Below, piece after piece: positions 16,528-25,600 of a stretch of DNA of 64,000 nt. Below the pieces are notes generated by a model. It worked only from the letters and a program-made list of their open reading frames with translations. It was not told the origin of the DNA and did no database searches. Position 1 is the stretch's first letter. Each line of letters opens with the position of its first letter. Origin of the DNA: Streptomyces cellostaticus. Lineage in GTDB: Bacteria > Actinomycetota > Actinomycetes > Streptomycetales > Streptomycetaceae. Position numbers and translations under genes: made by a program. The DNA lies in contig NZ_KQ948025.1 of NCBI RefSeq assembly GCF_001513965.1, positions 43,603 to 107,602 on the forward strand, in the 5' to 3' direction.

Positions 16528-16543
16528 CCCTGACCAGTCAGGG
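16528..16543 (+). terminator. Short hairpin after sepX
   Basis: CCCTGAC-CA-GTCAGGG, a 7-bp perfect stem, nested in a wider CTTGGAA/TTCCAAG pair, lies between sepX and the tRNA. It may end sepX transcription; it also falls just upstream of a TAGAGT that could be the -10 of the tRNA promoter. Confidence 0.5.
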
Positions 16544-16594
16544 AACGGATTTCCAAGCACCCCGACGGGGATGCTAGAGTTTCACTCGTTGCAA

Positions 16595-16668
16595 GGGCCT
16601 GTGGCGCAGTCCGGTAGCGCACCTCGTTCGCATCGAGGGGGCCAGGGGTTCAAATCCCCTCAGGTCCA
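16595..16668 (+). tRNA. tRNA-Ala (anticodon CGC)
   Basis: A full cloverleaf: acceptor GGGCCTG pairs with CAGGTCC and includes the G3-U70 pair that marks alanine tRNAs. The anticodon stem CCTCG/CGAGG encloses TTCGCAT, giving anticodon CGC at 16629-16631, and the T-arm is AGGGG-TTCAAAT-CCCCT. CCA is not encoded (A then CG). A 15-bp terminator follows at once. The 3' end is a typical integrase target, but no element is integrated here. Confidence 0.95.
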
Positions 16669-16676
16669 CGCATCAT

Positions 16677-16709
16677 GAAGCCCCAGTCGGCAAAGCCGAC
16701 TGGGGCTTC
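16677..16709 (+). terminator. Terminator after tRNA-Ala
   Basis: A 15-bp perfect stem (GAAGCCCCAGTCGGC and its complement) with a three-base AAA loop, eight bases past the tRNA end. It also faces the convergent GNAT gene. Confidence 0.85.
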
Positions 16710-16716
16710 ATCGTGT

Positions 16717-17202
16717 CTACAGCTCCTTCGCGTAGCAGCGGCTCTCCTCGTAGTGGCGGTAGTAGCCGAACTTCGTGCAGGGCTCGTAGCCGCTCGACGT
16801 GTAGAGGGCGATGGCCTCCGGCTGCTTGGTGCCGGTCTCCAGGACCATGCGGGCGCGGCCGGCCGTGCGGGCGTCCTCCTCCAGGGCCGTGAGCATGCGG
16901 CGGGCGAGGCCGCGGCCGCGCAGCTGCGCGACGACGAACATGCGCTTGAGTTCGGCGTCGCCGTCCTCGTTGCCCTCCTCGTTGCGGTCCTGGCTGCGCC
17001 AGCCGCCCGTGGCCACCGGGCGGTCCTGCTCGTCGTACGCGATCAGGTACACACCCCGGGGCGGGTCGAAGTCGGCGGCGTCGAGGGCCGTGGCGTCGCC
17101 GCCGTCGCCGTAGCGCAGGTGGTATTCGGCCTGGACCTCGTCGTTGAGCTTGACGGCATCGGGGTGGTCGAAACGGACACGGCGTATATTCATGCTGGGC
17201 AT
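16717..17202 (-). CDS. GNAT family N-acetyltransferase
   Basis: 161 aa. Visible features are VYLIAYDEQDRPVATGGWR, AELKRMFVVAQLRGRGLARR (acetyl-CoA loop, R-G-R-G-L-A), MLTALEEDARTAGRARMVLE and the C-terminal EAIALYTSSGYEPC, the usual aromatic strand of GNATs. The substrate is unknown. Two ATGs are possible (17202 and 17193); neither has a strong ribosome site and the first is used. It is divergent from xth. Confidence 0.85.
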   Translation of the reverse strand: MPSMNIRRVRFDHPDAVKLNDEVQAEYHLRYGDGGDATALDAADFDPPRGVYLIAYDEQDRPVATGGWRSQDRNEEGNEDGDAELKRMFVVAQLRGRGLARRMLTALEEDARTAGRARMVLETGTKQPEAIALYTSSGYEPCTKFGYYRHYEESRCYAKEL

Positions 17203-17278
17203 CGTACTTCTATGCAGGCACTTCCGTGCGGGTGATGGGATGGCCGGGCTCCGACCAGTGTGCCGGTATCGTGCCCTG

Positions 17279-18082
17279 GTGCTGACTGTGACCTCGGTGA
17301 ATGTGAACGGGCTGCGTGCCGCTGCCAAGAAGGGCTTCGTGGAGTGGCTCGCCCGGACCTCGGCGGACGTCGTCTGCCTGCAGGAGGTGCGCGCCGAGCC
17401 GCACCAGCTGCCCGAGGAGGTCCGGGAGCCCGACGGCTGGCACGTCGTGCACGCCCCCGCCGCCGCCAAGGGGCGCGCGGGCGTCTCCCTGTACACGCGG
17501 CGCGAGCCCGACCGGGTCCGGGTCGGCTTCGGATCGGCCGAGTTCGACGGCAGCGGACGCTACGTCGAGGCCGACCTGCCCGGCGTCACCGTCGCCTCCC
17601 TCTATCTGCCCTCCGGCGAGGTCGGCACCGAACGCCAGGACGAGAAGATCCGCTTCATGGGCGAGTTCCTCGTCCACCTCGAGGGCCTGCGCGAGCGGGC
17701 CGCCGCCGACGGGCGCCAGGTGGTCGTCTGCGGCGACTGGAACATCGCCCACCGGCAGGCCGACCTCAAGAACTGGCGTGGCAACACCAAGAACTCCGGC
17801 TTCCTGCCCGAGGAGCGGGAGTGGCTCGGCAAGGTGTTCGCCGCCGAGGAGGGCGGTTACGTCGACGTCGTCCGCTCCCTGCACCCGGACGCCGAGGGAC
17901 CGTACACCTGGTGGTCGTACCGCGGGCGGGCCTTCGACAACGACTCGGGCTGGCGCATCGACTACCACGTCGCCACCCCGGGCCTCGCGGCCAAGGCGGT
18001 CAAGGGCCACGTGGAGCGTGCGGCCACGCATGCCGAGCGGTGGTCCGACCACGCGCCGGTGACCGTCGTCTACGACCTGTAG
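17279..18082 (+). CDS. xth: Exodeoxyribonuclease III
   Basis: 267 aa. This Mg-dependent AP endonuclease and 3'-phosphodiesterase acts in base-excision repair. Motifs of the EEP superfamily: TSVNVNGLRAAAKKGF, DVVCLQEVRAE (metal-binding Glu), ASLYLPSGEVG, VVCGDWNIAHRQADL (Asp/Asn), TWWSYRGRAFDNDSGWRIDY and WSDHAPVTVVYDL (catalytic Asp-His). The start GTG is supported by TATCGT exactly 6 nt upstream, indicating a leaderless mRNA. It is convergent with the MerR gene, with a gap of about 20 bp and no obvious terminator. Confidence 0.95.
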   Translation: MLTVTSVNVNGLRAAAKKGFVEWLARTSADVVCLQEVRAEPHQLPEEVREPDGWHVVHAPAAAKGRAGVSLYTRREPDRVRVGFGSAEFDGSGRYVEADLPGVTVASLYLPSGEVGTERQDEKIRFMGEFLVHLEGLRERAAADGRQVVVCGDWNIAHRQADLKNWRGNTKNSGFLPEEREWLGKVFAAEEGGYVDVVRSLHPDAEGPYTWWSYRGRAFDNDSGWRIDYHVATPGLAAKAVKGHVERAATHAERWSDHAPVTVVYDL

Positions 18083-18101
18083 GGCCGCGCGGGGCCGCCG
18101 C

Positions 18102-18791
18102 TCAGGCCCGCTTGCTCTGCCGCCGGTCCAGGGCCAGGGACAGTTCCGCCTCCACCACGCTGCGGGCGAGCGGGCGCAGACGGTGGAGGTCCTCCTCGGG
18201 GGCGTGGCGCAGGATCAGGCCGGTGAAGAGCTCGGCAAGGGCGTCGGCGTGTTCACGGACGCGCCCCGCGGCCGCCAGGACCTCCGCGAGCGGGATGCCC
18301 TCGCGGACCAGGGCGGAGGAGACGTCCAGCAGACGGCGGCTGATGTGGACGATCTCGTCCCCGTCGGTGCCGAGGTAGCCCAGGTCCATGGCGGCGGCGA
18401 GGTTCTCGGGGGTGACCTCGCCCTCGAAGCGGGCGGCGAGCTCCTCGGGGGTGAGACGGACCGGCTCCTCCTCGGTGGGGGTGTCCACGCCGAGCAGGTC
18501 GGCGACATCGCGGCCCTGGTCGAGGGCCTCGGCGAGTTCCGCGATGCCGCTGAGGGTGTGGCCGCGCTCCAGCAGGGCCGAGATCGTGCGCAGGCGGGCC
18601 AGATGGTGGTCGTCGTACCAGGCGATACGGCCCTCTCGGCGGGGCGGTGGGATCAGCTTGCGCTCGCGGTAGAAGCGCAGCGTGCGCACGGTGATGCCGG
18701 CCAGGCGGGCCAGCTCCTCCATGCGGTACTCGCGTGGTGCGCCGATCTGCCCGCTTCCCTGCTCACCCTTGTGTTCGCCGTCGTCTGCCAC
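18102..18791 (-). CDS. MerR family transcriptional regulator
   Basis: 229 aa. The winged-helix domain occupies about residues 20-90: YRMEELARLAGITVRTLRFY, RERKLIPPPRREGRIAWYDD, HLARLRTISALLERGHTLSG. The C-terminal 130 residues are helical and lack metal-binding cysteines, so it is not a metal sensor of the classical kind. GTG start with TAGGCT 6 nt upstream (leaderless). It is divergent from the Baeyer-Villiger operon, and the 132-bp gap contains two palindromes, TACCGCCGGTA and TACCGCTCGGTA; the first lies just upstream of its own -10. It probably controls both itself and the operon. Confidence 0.85.
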   Translation of the reverse strand: MADDGEHKGEQGSGQIGAPREYRMEELARLAGITVRTLRFYRERKLIPPPRREGRIAWYDDHHLARLRTISALLERGHTLSGIAELAEALDQGRDVADLLGVDTPTEEEPVRLTPEELAARFEGEVTPENLAAAMDLGYLGTDGDEIVHISRRLLDVSSALVREGIPLAEVLAAAGRVREHADALAELFTGLILRHAPEEDLHRLRPLARSVVEAELSLALDRRQSKRA

Positions 18792-18808
18792 GCCCGCAGC
18801 CTATGTTG

Positions 18809-18851
18809 TACCGCCGGTAACTTTCCCTCCTCCGCCCCCTACCGCTCGGTA
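18809..18851. promoter_or_regulatory. Two related palindromes between merR and the BVMO operon
   Basis: TACCGCCGGTA (18809-18819) and TACCGCTCGGTA (18840-18851) share the TACCG...CGGTA arms with one- and two-base centres and lie 31 bp apart. A TACAGT at 18863 could be the -10 for the rightward operon. They are the natural binding sites for the adjacent MerR protein. Confidence 0.55.
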
Positions 18852-18923
18852 CGGAGCTGCTCTACAGTCCCATTGCGCCAGTGTTCACTGGCAGAGTCCA
18901 AGGTGATGCGTGGAGGCTTCGGG

Positions 18924-20477
18924 ATGGCCGAGCACGAGCATGTACGAGTGGCGGTGATCGGGTCCGGGTTCGGCGGGCTGGGGGCCGCCGTGCGGCTGCG
19001 CCGGGAGGGGATCACCGACTTCGTCGTCCTGGAGCGGGCCGACAGCGTCGGCGGCACCTGGCGGGACAACAGTTACCCCGGGTGCGCCTGTGACGTCCCC
19101 TCCCACCTGTACTCCTTCTCCTTCGCGCCCAACCCCGACTGGCCGCGCACCTTCTCCGGGCAGCAGCACATCCGCGCCTACCTGGAGCACGTCGCCGACG
19201 TCTTCGGGCTGCGGCCGCACCTGCGCTTCGACTCCGAAGTGAAGATGATGACCTGGGACGCCGAGCGTCTGCGGTGGAACATCGAGACCGCCCGCGGGTC
19301 GCTCTCCGCCGACGTCGTGGTCTCCGCCACCGGGCCGCTGTCCGACCCCAAGGTCCCCGAGATACCGGGGCTCGCGTCCTTCCCGGGCAAGGTGTTCCAT
19401 TCGGCCCGCTGGGACCACGACTACGACCTGCGCGGCAAGCGCGTCGCCGTGGTGGGCACCGGCGCCTCCGCCATCCAGATCGTGCCCGCCATCCAGCGCG
19501 AGGTCGGCCGGCTCACGCTCTTCCAGCGCACCCCGGCCTGGGTGATGCCGCGCGTGGACCGCGCCATCAGCGACGTCGAGCGCCGGCTGCACCGGGCGCT
19601 GCCCTTCTCCACCCGGCTCAGGCGCGGGCTGCTGTGGGGCCTCAGGGAACTCCAGGTGCAGGCCTTCACCAAGCACCCCGACGAGCTCGGCCTGGTCGAG
19701 CAGCTCGCCAAGCGCAACATCGCCCGCGCCGTCAAGGACCCGGCCCTGCGCGCCAAGCTCACCCCCGACTACCGCATCGGCTGCAAGCGGATCCTGCTGT
19801 CCAGCGCGTACTACCCGGCGCTGACCCGGCCGAACGTGGACGTCGTCGCGAGCGGGCTCGGCGAGATCCGCGGGTCGACCGTGGTCGCCGCCGACGGCAG
19901 CGAGGCCGAGGTCGACGCGATCATCTTCGGTACGGGCTTCCACGTCACGGACCTGCCGATCGCCGAGCGCGTGGTCGGCGCGGACGGCATCACCCTCGCC
20001 GAGTCCTGGAAGAACGGCATGCAGGCGCTGCGCGGCGCCTCGGCCGCCGGATTCCCGAACTGGCTGACGATCATCGGGCCCAACACCGGGCTCGGGAACT
20101 CCTCCATGATCCTCATGATCGAGTCCCAGCTGAACTACATGGCCGACTATCTGCGCCAGCTCGACGTCCTCGGGGGCCGCACCGCCCTCGACGCCCGGCC
20201 CGCCGCGGTGGAGGCCTGGAACCACAAGGTCCAGGAACGCATGAAGCGGACCGTGTGGAACACCGGCGGCTGCACCAGCTGGTACCTCGACGCGAGCGGC
20301 CGCAACACCACCATCTGGCCCGGTACGACGGCGGAGTTCCGGCGGGCGACCCGGCGGGTGGACCTGGCGGAGTACGAGGTGATCCGGAAGGCCGAGGTGA
20401 TCCGGAAGGCCGAGGAGAAGCCGAAGGCGTCGCTCGCCGAGTCGCCCGCCGAGAAGAAGAGCGAGGCTGCCGCGTGA
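18924..20477 (+). CDS. Baeyer-Villiger type flavin monooxygenase
   Basis: 517 aa. Such enzymes use FAD, NADPH and O2 to insert oxygen next to a carbonyl, giving esters or lactones. Evidence: FAD-binding VAVIGSGFGGLGAAVRL at the N-terminus, SVGGTWRDNSYPGCACDVPS, the class fingerprint FPGKVFHSARW (F153 to W163), a second Rossmann motif VAVVGTGASAIQIVPAI for NADPH, and late IFGTGFHV. The C-terminal tail contains a seven-residue tandem repeat (EVIRKA twice) from an 18-bp DNA duplication. ATG with GGAGG upstream. Its TGA overlaps the GTG of the hydrolase: a classic ketone-to-ester-to-alcohol cassette; the natural substrate is unknown. Confidence 0.92.
   Translation: MAEHEHVRVAVIGSGFGGLGAAVRLRREGITDFVVLERADSVGGTWRDNSYPGCACDVPSHLYSFSFAPNPDWPRTFSGQQHIRAYLEHVADVFGLRPHLRFDSEVKMMTWDAERLRWNIETARGSLSADVVVSATGPLSDPKVPEIPGLASFPGKVFHSARWDHDYDLRGKRVAVVGTGASAIQIVPAIQREVGRLTLFQRTPAWVMPRVDRAISDVERRLHRALPFSTRLRRGLLWGLRELQVQAFTKHPDELGLVEQLAKRNIARAVKDPALRAKLTPDYRIGCKRILLSSAYYPALTRPNVDVVASGLGEIRGSTVVAADGSEAEVDAIIFGTGFHVTDLPIAERVVGADGITLAESWKNGMQALRGASAAGFPNWLTIIGPNTGLGNSSMILMIESQLNYMADYLRQLDVLGGRTALDARPAAVEAWNHKVQERMKRTVWNTGGCTSWYLDASGRNTTIWPGTTAEFRRATRRVDLAEYEVIRKAEVIRKAEEKPKASLAESPAEKKSEAAA
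20376..20411 (+). repeat. 18-bp tandem duplication in the BVMO tail
   Basis: Two identical copies of GAGGTGATCCGGAAGGCC side by side, adding six residues in frame near the C-terminus, outside the catalytic fold. Copy number may vary between strains. Confidence 0.8.
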
Positions 20478-21391
20478 GCCGTATCGCCTCCGTGGCCTTT
20501 GGCCCCTACGCCCCACTCGCCCCCGCCCGCGAACTCACCGTCGTCTCCGCCGACGGCGCCCGGTTGCATGTCGAAGTGCACGGGCCCGAGAACGCGCCCC
20601 CCGTCGTCCTCTCCCACGGCTGGACCTGCTCGACCGCCTTCTGGGCGGCACAGATACGGGAGTTGGCCACCGACCACCGGGTGATCGCGTACGACCAGAG
20701 GGGGCACGGGCGCAGTCCCGCAAGCCCCGCGTGCACCACCAGCGCGCTGGCGGACGACCTCGAAGCGGTCCTCGCGCAGACCCTCGCGCGCGGGGAGAGG
20801 GCCCTGATCGTCGGGCACTCGATGGGCGGCATGACAATCATGGCCGCCTCCACACGCCCCCGCTTCCGCGAACACGCCGCCGCCGTCCTGCTGTGCAGCA
20901 CGGGCAGCTCCCGGCTGGTTGCCGAGGCGCGCGTGGTGCCGTTGCGCGCCGGGCGCGTGCGCACCTGGATCACCGGGCGCATTCTCGGCTCGCGCGCTCC
21001 CCTCGGCCCGGTCACGCCGGTCGCGAAGCGCATCCTCAAGTACGGCACCATGGGCGCCGGTTCCGCCCCGCACATGGTGGAGGCGTGCGCGCGGATCGTG
21101 CACGCCTGCCCGCGCGCGGTACGCCACGCCTGGGCCGCCGTGCTCGCGGCGCTCGACCTCGACCACGGCGTACGTGAGTTGCACGCGCCCACCGAAGTGG
21201 TGCACGGCGCGTCCGATCGGCTCACACCCCCCGTGCACGCCCGCGCGCTGGTCGCCGCGCTGCCCCACTGCATCGGCCTCACCGAACTCACGGGCGTCGG
21301 CCACATGACCCCGATCGAGGCCCCGGAGCTGGTGACCGGCAAGATCCGGGAACTCGTCACCACCTACGTCACTGCCAAGGAGAGCGCATGA
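20474..21391 (+). CDS. Alpha/beta hydrolase
   Basis: 305 aa. The fold is shown by VVLSHGWTCSTAFWAAQI (oxyanion region HGW), VIAYDQRGHGRSPAS, the nucleophile elbow VGHSMGGMTI (Ser116), and late HGASDRLTP and VGHMTPIEAP giving the acid and His. In this operon it likely hydrolyses the ester or lactone made by the upstream monooxygenase, though that is inferred from position. Start GTG in a GTGA overlap; its own stop overlaps the ATG of the SDR (ATGA). Confidence 0.9.
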   Translation: MSRIASVAFGPYAPLAPARELTVVSADGARLHVEVHGPENAPPVVLSHGWTCSTAFWAAQIRELATDHRVIAYDQRGHGRSPASPACTTSALADDLEAVLAQTLARGERALIVGHSMGGMTIMAASTRPRFREHAAAVLLCSTGSSRLVAEARVVPLRAGRVRTWITGRILGSRAPLGPVTPVAKRILKYGTMGAGSAPHMVEACARIVHACPRAVRHAWAAVLAALDLDHGVRELHAPTEVVHGASDRLTPPVHARALVAALPHCIGLTELTGVGHMTPIEAPELVTGKIRELVTTYVTAKESA

Positions 21392-22272
21392 GCAGGGTCA
21401 GCCTCGAAGGTCAGGTCGCCGTCGTCACCGGAGCGGCGCGCGGCGTCGGCGAGTTGCTCGCGCGCAAGCTCTCCGCGCGCGGCGCGAAGGTGGCGCTCGT
21501 CGGCCTGGAGGAGGAGGCGCTCAAGGCGGTGTCCGAGCGGCTGCACAGCGACAGCGCGCACTGGTACGCCGACGTCACCGACCACGAGGCGATGAGCCGG
21601 GTGGCGCAGGAGGTGAAGGAGCGGTTCGGGAAGGTCGACATCGTGGTCGCCAACGCCGGCGTGGCGAGCGGGGGCCCGTTCGTCGACTCCGATCCGCAGG
21701 CCTGGCGGCGCGTGATCGAGGTGAACCTGATCGGTTCGGCGGTGACGGCCCGCGCGTTCCTGCCGGTGCTCGTGGAGAGCCGCGGCTACCTGCTCCAGGT
21801 GGCCTCGCTCGCCGCGATCACCCCGGCACCGATGATGACGGCGTACTGCGCCTCCAAGTCGGGCGTGGAGGCGTACGCGCACAGTCTGCGCGCCGAGGTC
21901 GGCTACCAGGGCGTACGCGTCGGCGTCGCGTACCTGTCCTGGACCGACACCGACATGGTGCGCGGCGCCGACCAGGACGAGGTCATGCGGGAGCTGCGGC
22001 AGCGGCTGCTGTGGCCGGCGAACAAGACGTACCCGCTGGGCCCCGCGGTGGACCGGATCGTCGCCGGGATCGAGCGGCGCTCGGCGCATGTGTACGCCCA
22101 GTGGTGGCTGCGCGGCATGCAGGGGGTGCGCGGATACCTGCCGGCGCTCATCGGAACCGTCGGGCAGCGTGAGATGAAGCGGTTCGCGCCCCGCTTGCAG
22201 GGGATGCGCTCCGGACTCGTCGGCGCAGGTGGGGCGGCCGACGAAGAGGCGCGGGCTACGCACCGTAACTGA
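21388..22272 (+). CDS. Short-chain dehydrogenase/reductase
   Basis: 294 aa. Cofactor loop VTGAARGVGELLARKL (TGxxxGxG type), ADVTDHEAM, VVANAGVASGG, and catalytic Ser with YCASK (Tyr153, Lys157). The long C-terminal part (DRIVAGIERRSAHVYAQWWL) resembles SDRs found with Baeyer-Villiger enzymes. It probably interconverts an alcohol and the ketone substrate of the monooxygenase. Translationally coupled to the hydrolase. Confidence 0.9.
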   Translation: MSRVSLEGQVAVVTGAARGVGELLARKLSARGAKVALVGLEEEALKAVSERLHSDSAHWYADVTDHEAMSRVAQEVKERFGKVDIVVANAGVASGGPFVDSDPQAWRRVIEVNLIGSAVTARAFLPVLVESRGYLLQVASLAAITPAPMMTAYCASKSGVEAYAHSLRAEVGYQGVRVGVAYLSWTDTDMVRGADQDEVMRELRQRLLWPANKTYPLGPAVDRIVAGIERRSAHVYAQWWLRGMQGVRGYLPALIGTVGQREMKRFAPRLQGMRSGLVGAGGAADEEARATHRN

Positions 22273-22366
22273 TCGAAATGCGCCCTGTGTTCCCCCGTGT
22301 GAATCTGGTCGAGGCCCCACCAAGGGGCCACCCCCCCACCATCACTCACTACAGGAGTGAACCCAC

Positions 22367-22591
22367 ATGGGTATGAAGGACAAGTCCGGCCAGCAGCGCG
22401 GCCAGCAGCAGGGTCAGCAGCAGGGCCAGCAGCAGCGCGGCCAGCAGAAGCAGGGCCAGAAGCAGGGTCAGCAGCAGCGCGGCCAGCAGGCCCAGGGCCA
22501 GCAGCCGGAGCGCGGTCGTCCGAACTACCGTGACGCCCAGGACACGGAGCAGGAGATGCAGGACCGCTTCGACCAGGACTACGACGTGTAG
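22367..22591 (+). CDS. Gln/Gly repeat small hydrophilic protein (74 aa)
   Basis: 74 aa: MGMKDKSGQQ, then about 40 residues made almost only of Gln, Gly, Arg and Lys in GQQQ/RGQQ units, then a non-repetitive acidic tail EQEMQDRFDQDYDV. It has a good ribosome site (AGGAGTG) and its own terminator, so it is likely expressed. No membrane or enzyme features; basic repeat plus acidic tail suggests an intrinsically disordered, stress-type or nucleic-acid-binding protein. I do not recognise a named family. Confidence 0.7.
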   Translation: MGMKDKSGQQRGQQQGQQQGQQQRGQQKQGQKQGQQQRGQQAQGQQPERGRPNYRDAQDTEQEMQDRFDQDYDV

Positions 22592-22614
22592 TTGCTGCGC
22601 TCGGCTTCACCTCC

Positions 22615-22652
22615 GAAGCGGGGTGCCCGGTGTTTCCCGGGCACCCCGCTTC
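22615..22652. terminator. Bidirectional terminator
   Basis: A 16-bp perfect stem (GAAGCGGGGTGCCCGG and complement) with a six-base loop between two convergent genes, the Gln-rich protein and the tricorn protease. Confidence 0.9.
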
Positions 22653-22653
22653 G

Positions 22654-25600
22654 CTATCGGCCTGCCCTCGGCGGCAGCTTCGGTCTCGAGTGTGTGGGTA
22701 CGTCCGTGTAGTCCGGGGGGATCGCCGCGGGGGTGGTCTCCAGCAGGTCCAGGGCCAGTTGGACCGCGTCGTCCAGCTGGGCGTGGCGGCCTTCGGCCCA
22801 GTCCAGGGGGGTGCGCAGGATCTCCAGGTCGGGGGCGACGCCGTGGTTCTCCACGGACCATCCGTAGGCGTCGAACCAGGCGGCGTTCATCGGCACCGTG
22901 ATCACCGTGCCGTCGCCGAGGCGGTGCCGTCCCGTCATGCCGACGACTCCGCCCCAGGTGCGCTGCCCGACGACCGGCCCGAGTTTCAGCAGCTTGAAGG
23001 CCGCGGTGATCATGTCGCCGTCGGAGGAGGTCGCCTCGTCCGCCAGGGCCACCACCGGGCCCCGGGGCGCGTTCGAGGTGTACGACACCGGCTGCGCGTT
23101 GCGGGTCAGGTCCCAGCCCAGGATGATCCGGGTCAGCTTCTCGATGACGAGTTCGCTGATGTGGCCGCCCGCGTTGCCGCGCACGTCCACGATCAGCGCG
23201 GGCCGGGACACCTCCATGCGCAGGTCCCGGTTGAACTGAGCCCAGCCCGAGCCGCCCATGTCGGGGATGTGCAGGTAGCCGCACTTGCCGCCGCTCAGCT
23301 CCCGCACGACCTGCCGGCGTTTGGCGACCCAGTCCTGGTAGCGCAGCGGCCGTTCGTCGATGAGCGGGACGACGGCGACCCGCCGAGCGGCCCGCCCCGC
23401 CTCGCCCTCCGTCGTCGGAGCCGGGGTGAAGGTCAGCTCCACGGTCGTACCGCCCGAGCCGGCGAGCAGCGGATACGGTCCCGCCACCGGATCGACCGGC
23501 CGGCCGTCCACGTGGGTCAGGACGGCGCCGTCCCGGATGCCCGTACCGGCCAGCGGTGAGCGTGCCTTGGAGTCGGACGAGTCGCCGGGCAGGATGCGCT
23601 TGACCGTCCAGCCCCCGTCCCGGTGGACGAAGGTGGCGCCGAGCAGGCCCTGCCAGCGCTGGTAGTGGGGCGGGCCCTCGTCGCGGCGGGCGGCGGTGAC
23701 GTAGGCGTGCGAGGTGCCCAGCTCGCCCAGGACCTCGCGCAGCAGATCCGCGAACTCGTCCGGGGAGGCGACCCGTTCGACCAGCGGGCGGTACTGGTCG
23801 AGCACCGCGTCCCAGTCGATGCCGCACATGCCCGGCTCCCAGAAGTAGGCGCGGATCAGGCGGCCGGCCTCCTCGTAGGACTGGCGCCATTCGGCGGCCG
23901 GGTCCACCTGGTGCAGGATGCGGCGCAGGTCGATCCACACGGTGGTGTCACTGTCGCCGGACTCGGTCGACGGCACCGCCCGCAGGTCGCCCTCGTCCAC
24001 CACCACGAGCCGGGTGCCGTCCCCGCTCACCGCGAACCAGTCGAGGTGGCCGACGAGTTCGGACTTCTTCGCCTTGGTGATGTTGAAGTACTCCAGCGTC
24101 GGCCGTCCGCTGATGTCGGCCGGGTTGACGAAGGTCTCGCCGAGCGCGCCGGAGATGGGCCAGCGCAGCCAGACCAGGCCGCCGCCCGCCACCGGGTACA
24201 GCGCCGAGTACTTGGAGGCGATGACCGGGAACGGCGTCACCCGGTTCTCCAGGCCCTCCACCTCCACGGTCACCGCGGAACCCTCGCCGGTCTCCTCGTC
24301 CTCCACGGGATCGAGCCCGCCCGCGGCCGGGCGGCCCTCGGGGTTCAGGGCGAAGGGGGAGGGGGTCGCCGAGGAGAGCGGGACCAGGTACGGGCGGCAG
24401 CCCAGCGGGAAGGACAGGTCGCCGGTGTGGACGTCGTACACCGGGTCGAAGCCGCGCCAGGAGAGGAAGGCGAGGTAGCGGCCGTCACGGGTGAAGACGG
24501 GGTTCTCGTCCTCGAAGCGGCCGTTGGTGACGTCCACGATGAGCCGGTCCTTGATGCGGGCCAGCTTGATCTGCCGCAGCGAGCGGCCGATGCCGGGGTG
24601 GGACCAGGCGAGCCAGGAGCCGTCCGGGGAGAAGGCGAGATCGCGGACGGGGCCGTTGACGGACCGGATCAGCTCGGTGACTTCACCGTTCGAGCCGTCG
24701 GTGGCCCGGCCGTTCGTGCTTTCGGCGGTTTCGCCGCTCGATCCCTCGGTGCCCTCCCCGCCCGCACCCTCCCCGCCCTCTTTCTCCGTCTGCTCCGTCT
24801 GCTCCGTCTCCTCCGTCACGTCCGTCGTATCGATCAGCAGCAGCCGTCCGTCGTGCGACGCGATGGCCAGCCGTTCGCCCAGCGGGTCGCAGACCATCTC
24901 CAGCACCCGCCCCAGCTCCCCGGAGGCCAGGCGGCGCGGGGCGCGGTCGCCGGTGGCGCGGGGCAGCTGGGCGATCTCGATGGCGTCCTCGCCCTCGGCG
25001 TCCGTCACATACGCCACCTGCCCGGTCGAGCCGAGCATCTCCGGGAGCCGGACCCGGACGCCGGGCGTGTCCGTGATCGTGCGCGCCGGGCCGTCCCGGT
25101 GCGTGAGCCAGTGCAGGCTGCCGCGGACCACCACGGCGCTGGCCCGGCCGGTCTCGTCCACGGAGATGCCGTCCACGTGCTGGGCGGCCGGCACCTGGTA
25201 CTTACGGCGCCCCGCGCGCGGGCCGCCGAGCCGGATGTCGAGTCTGCGCGGTACGGCTCCGGGGGCGAGGTCGTCCACCAGCCACAGATCGCCCGCGCAC
25301 TGGTAGACCACCCGGGTGCCGTCGCTGGCGGCGTGCCGGGCGTAGAAGGCGTCGTGGTCGGTGTGGCGGCGCAGGTCGGAGCCGTCGTACGCGCAGGAGT
25401 AGAGGTTTCCGACGCCCTCGTGGTCGGAGAGGAAGGCGATCCGGCCGGCGACGAACATGGGGGCGTCCAGGTGCCCGCCGAGGTCCGGCAGCAGCCGCTT
25501 CCCGTGCAGCCACAGCCGGCCCATGGCGCCGCCCCGGTACCGCTTCCAGCTGGCCGGTTCGTGCGGTGGGGTGCCGGTGAGCAGCAGGGTCATGTGCACC

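Noticed and set aside
16595..16720. tRNA-Ala as an attachment site with an integrated element
   Set aside because: The tRNA is followed at once by its terminator and ordinary core genes; no integrase and no repeated tRNA 3' end.
18924..22272. Part of a secondary-metabolite gene cluster
   Set aside because: Three catabolic-type genes and a regulator only; no polyketide, peptide or terpene synthase anywhere in the window.
22367..22500. CRISPR-like or VNTR array
   Set aside because: The CAGCAG/GGCCAG repeats are in-frame codons of a short protein, without the spacer-repeat regularity of a CRISPR array.
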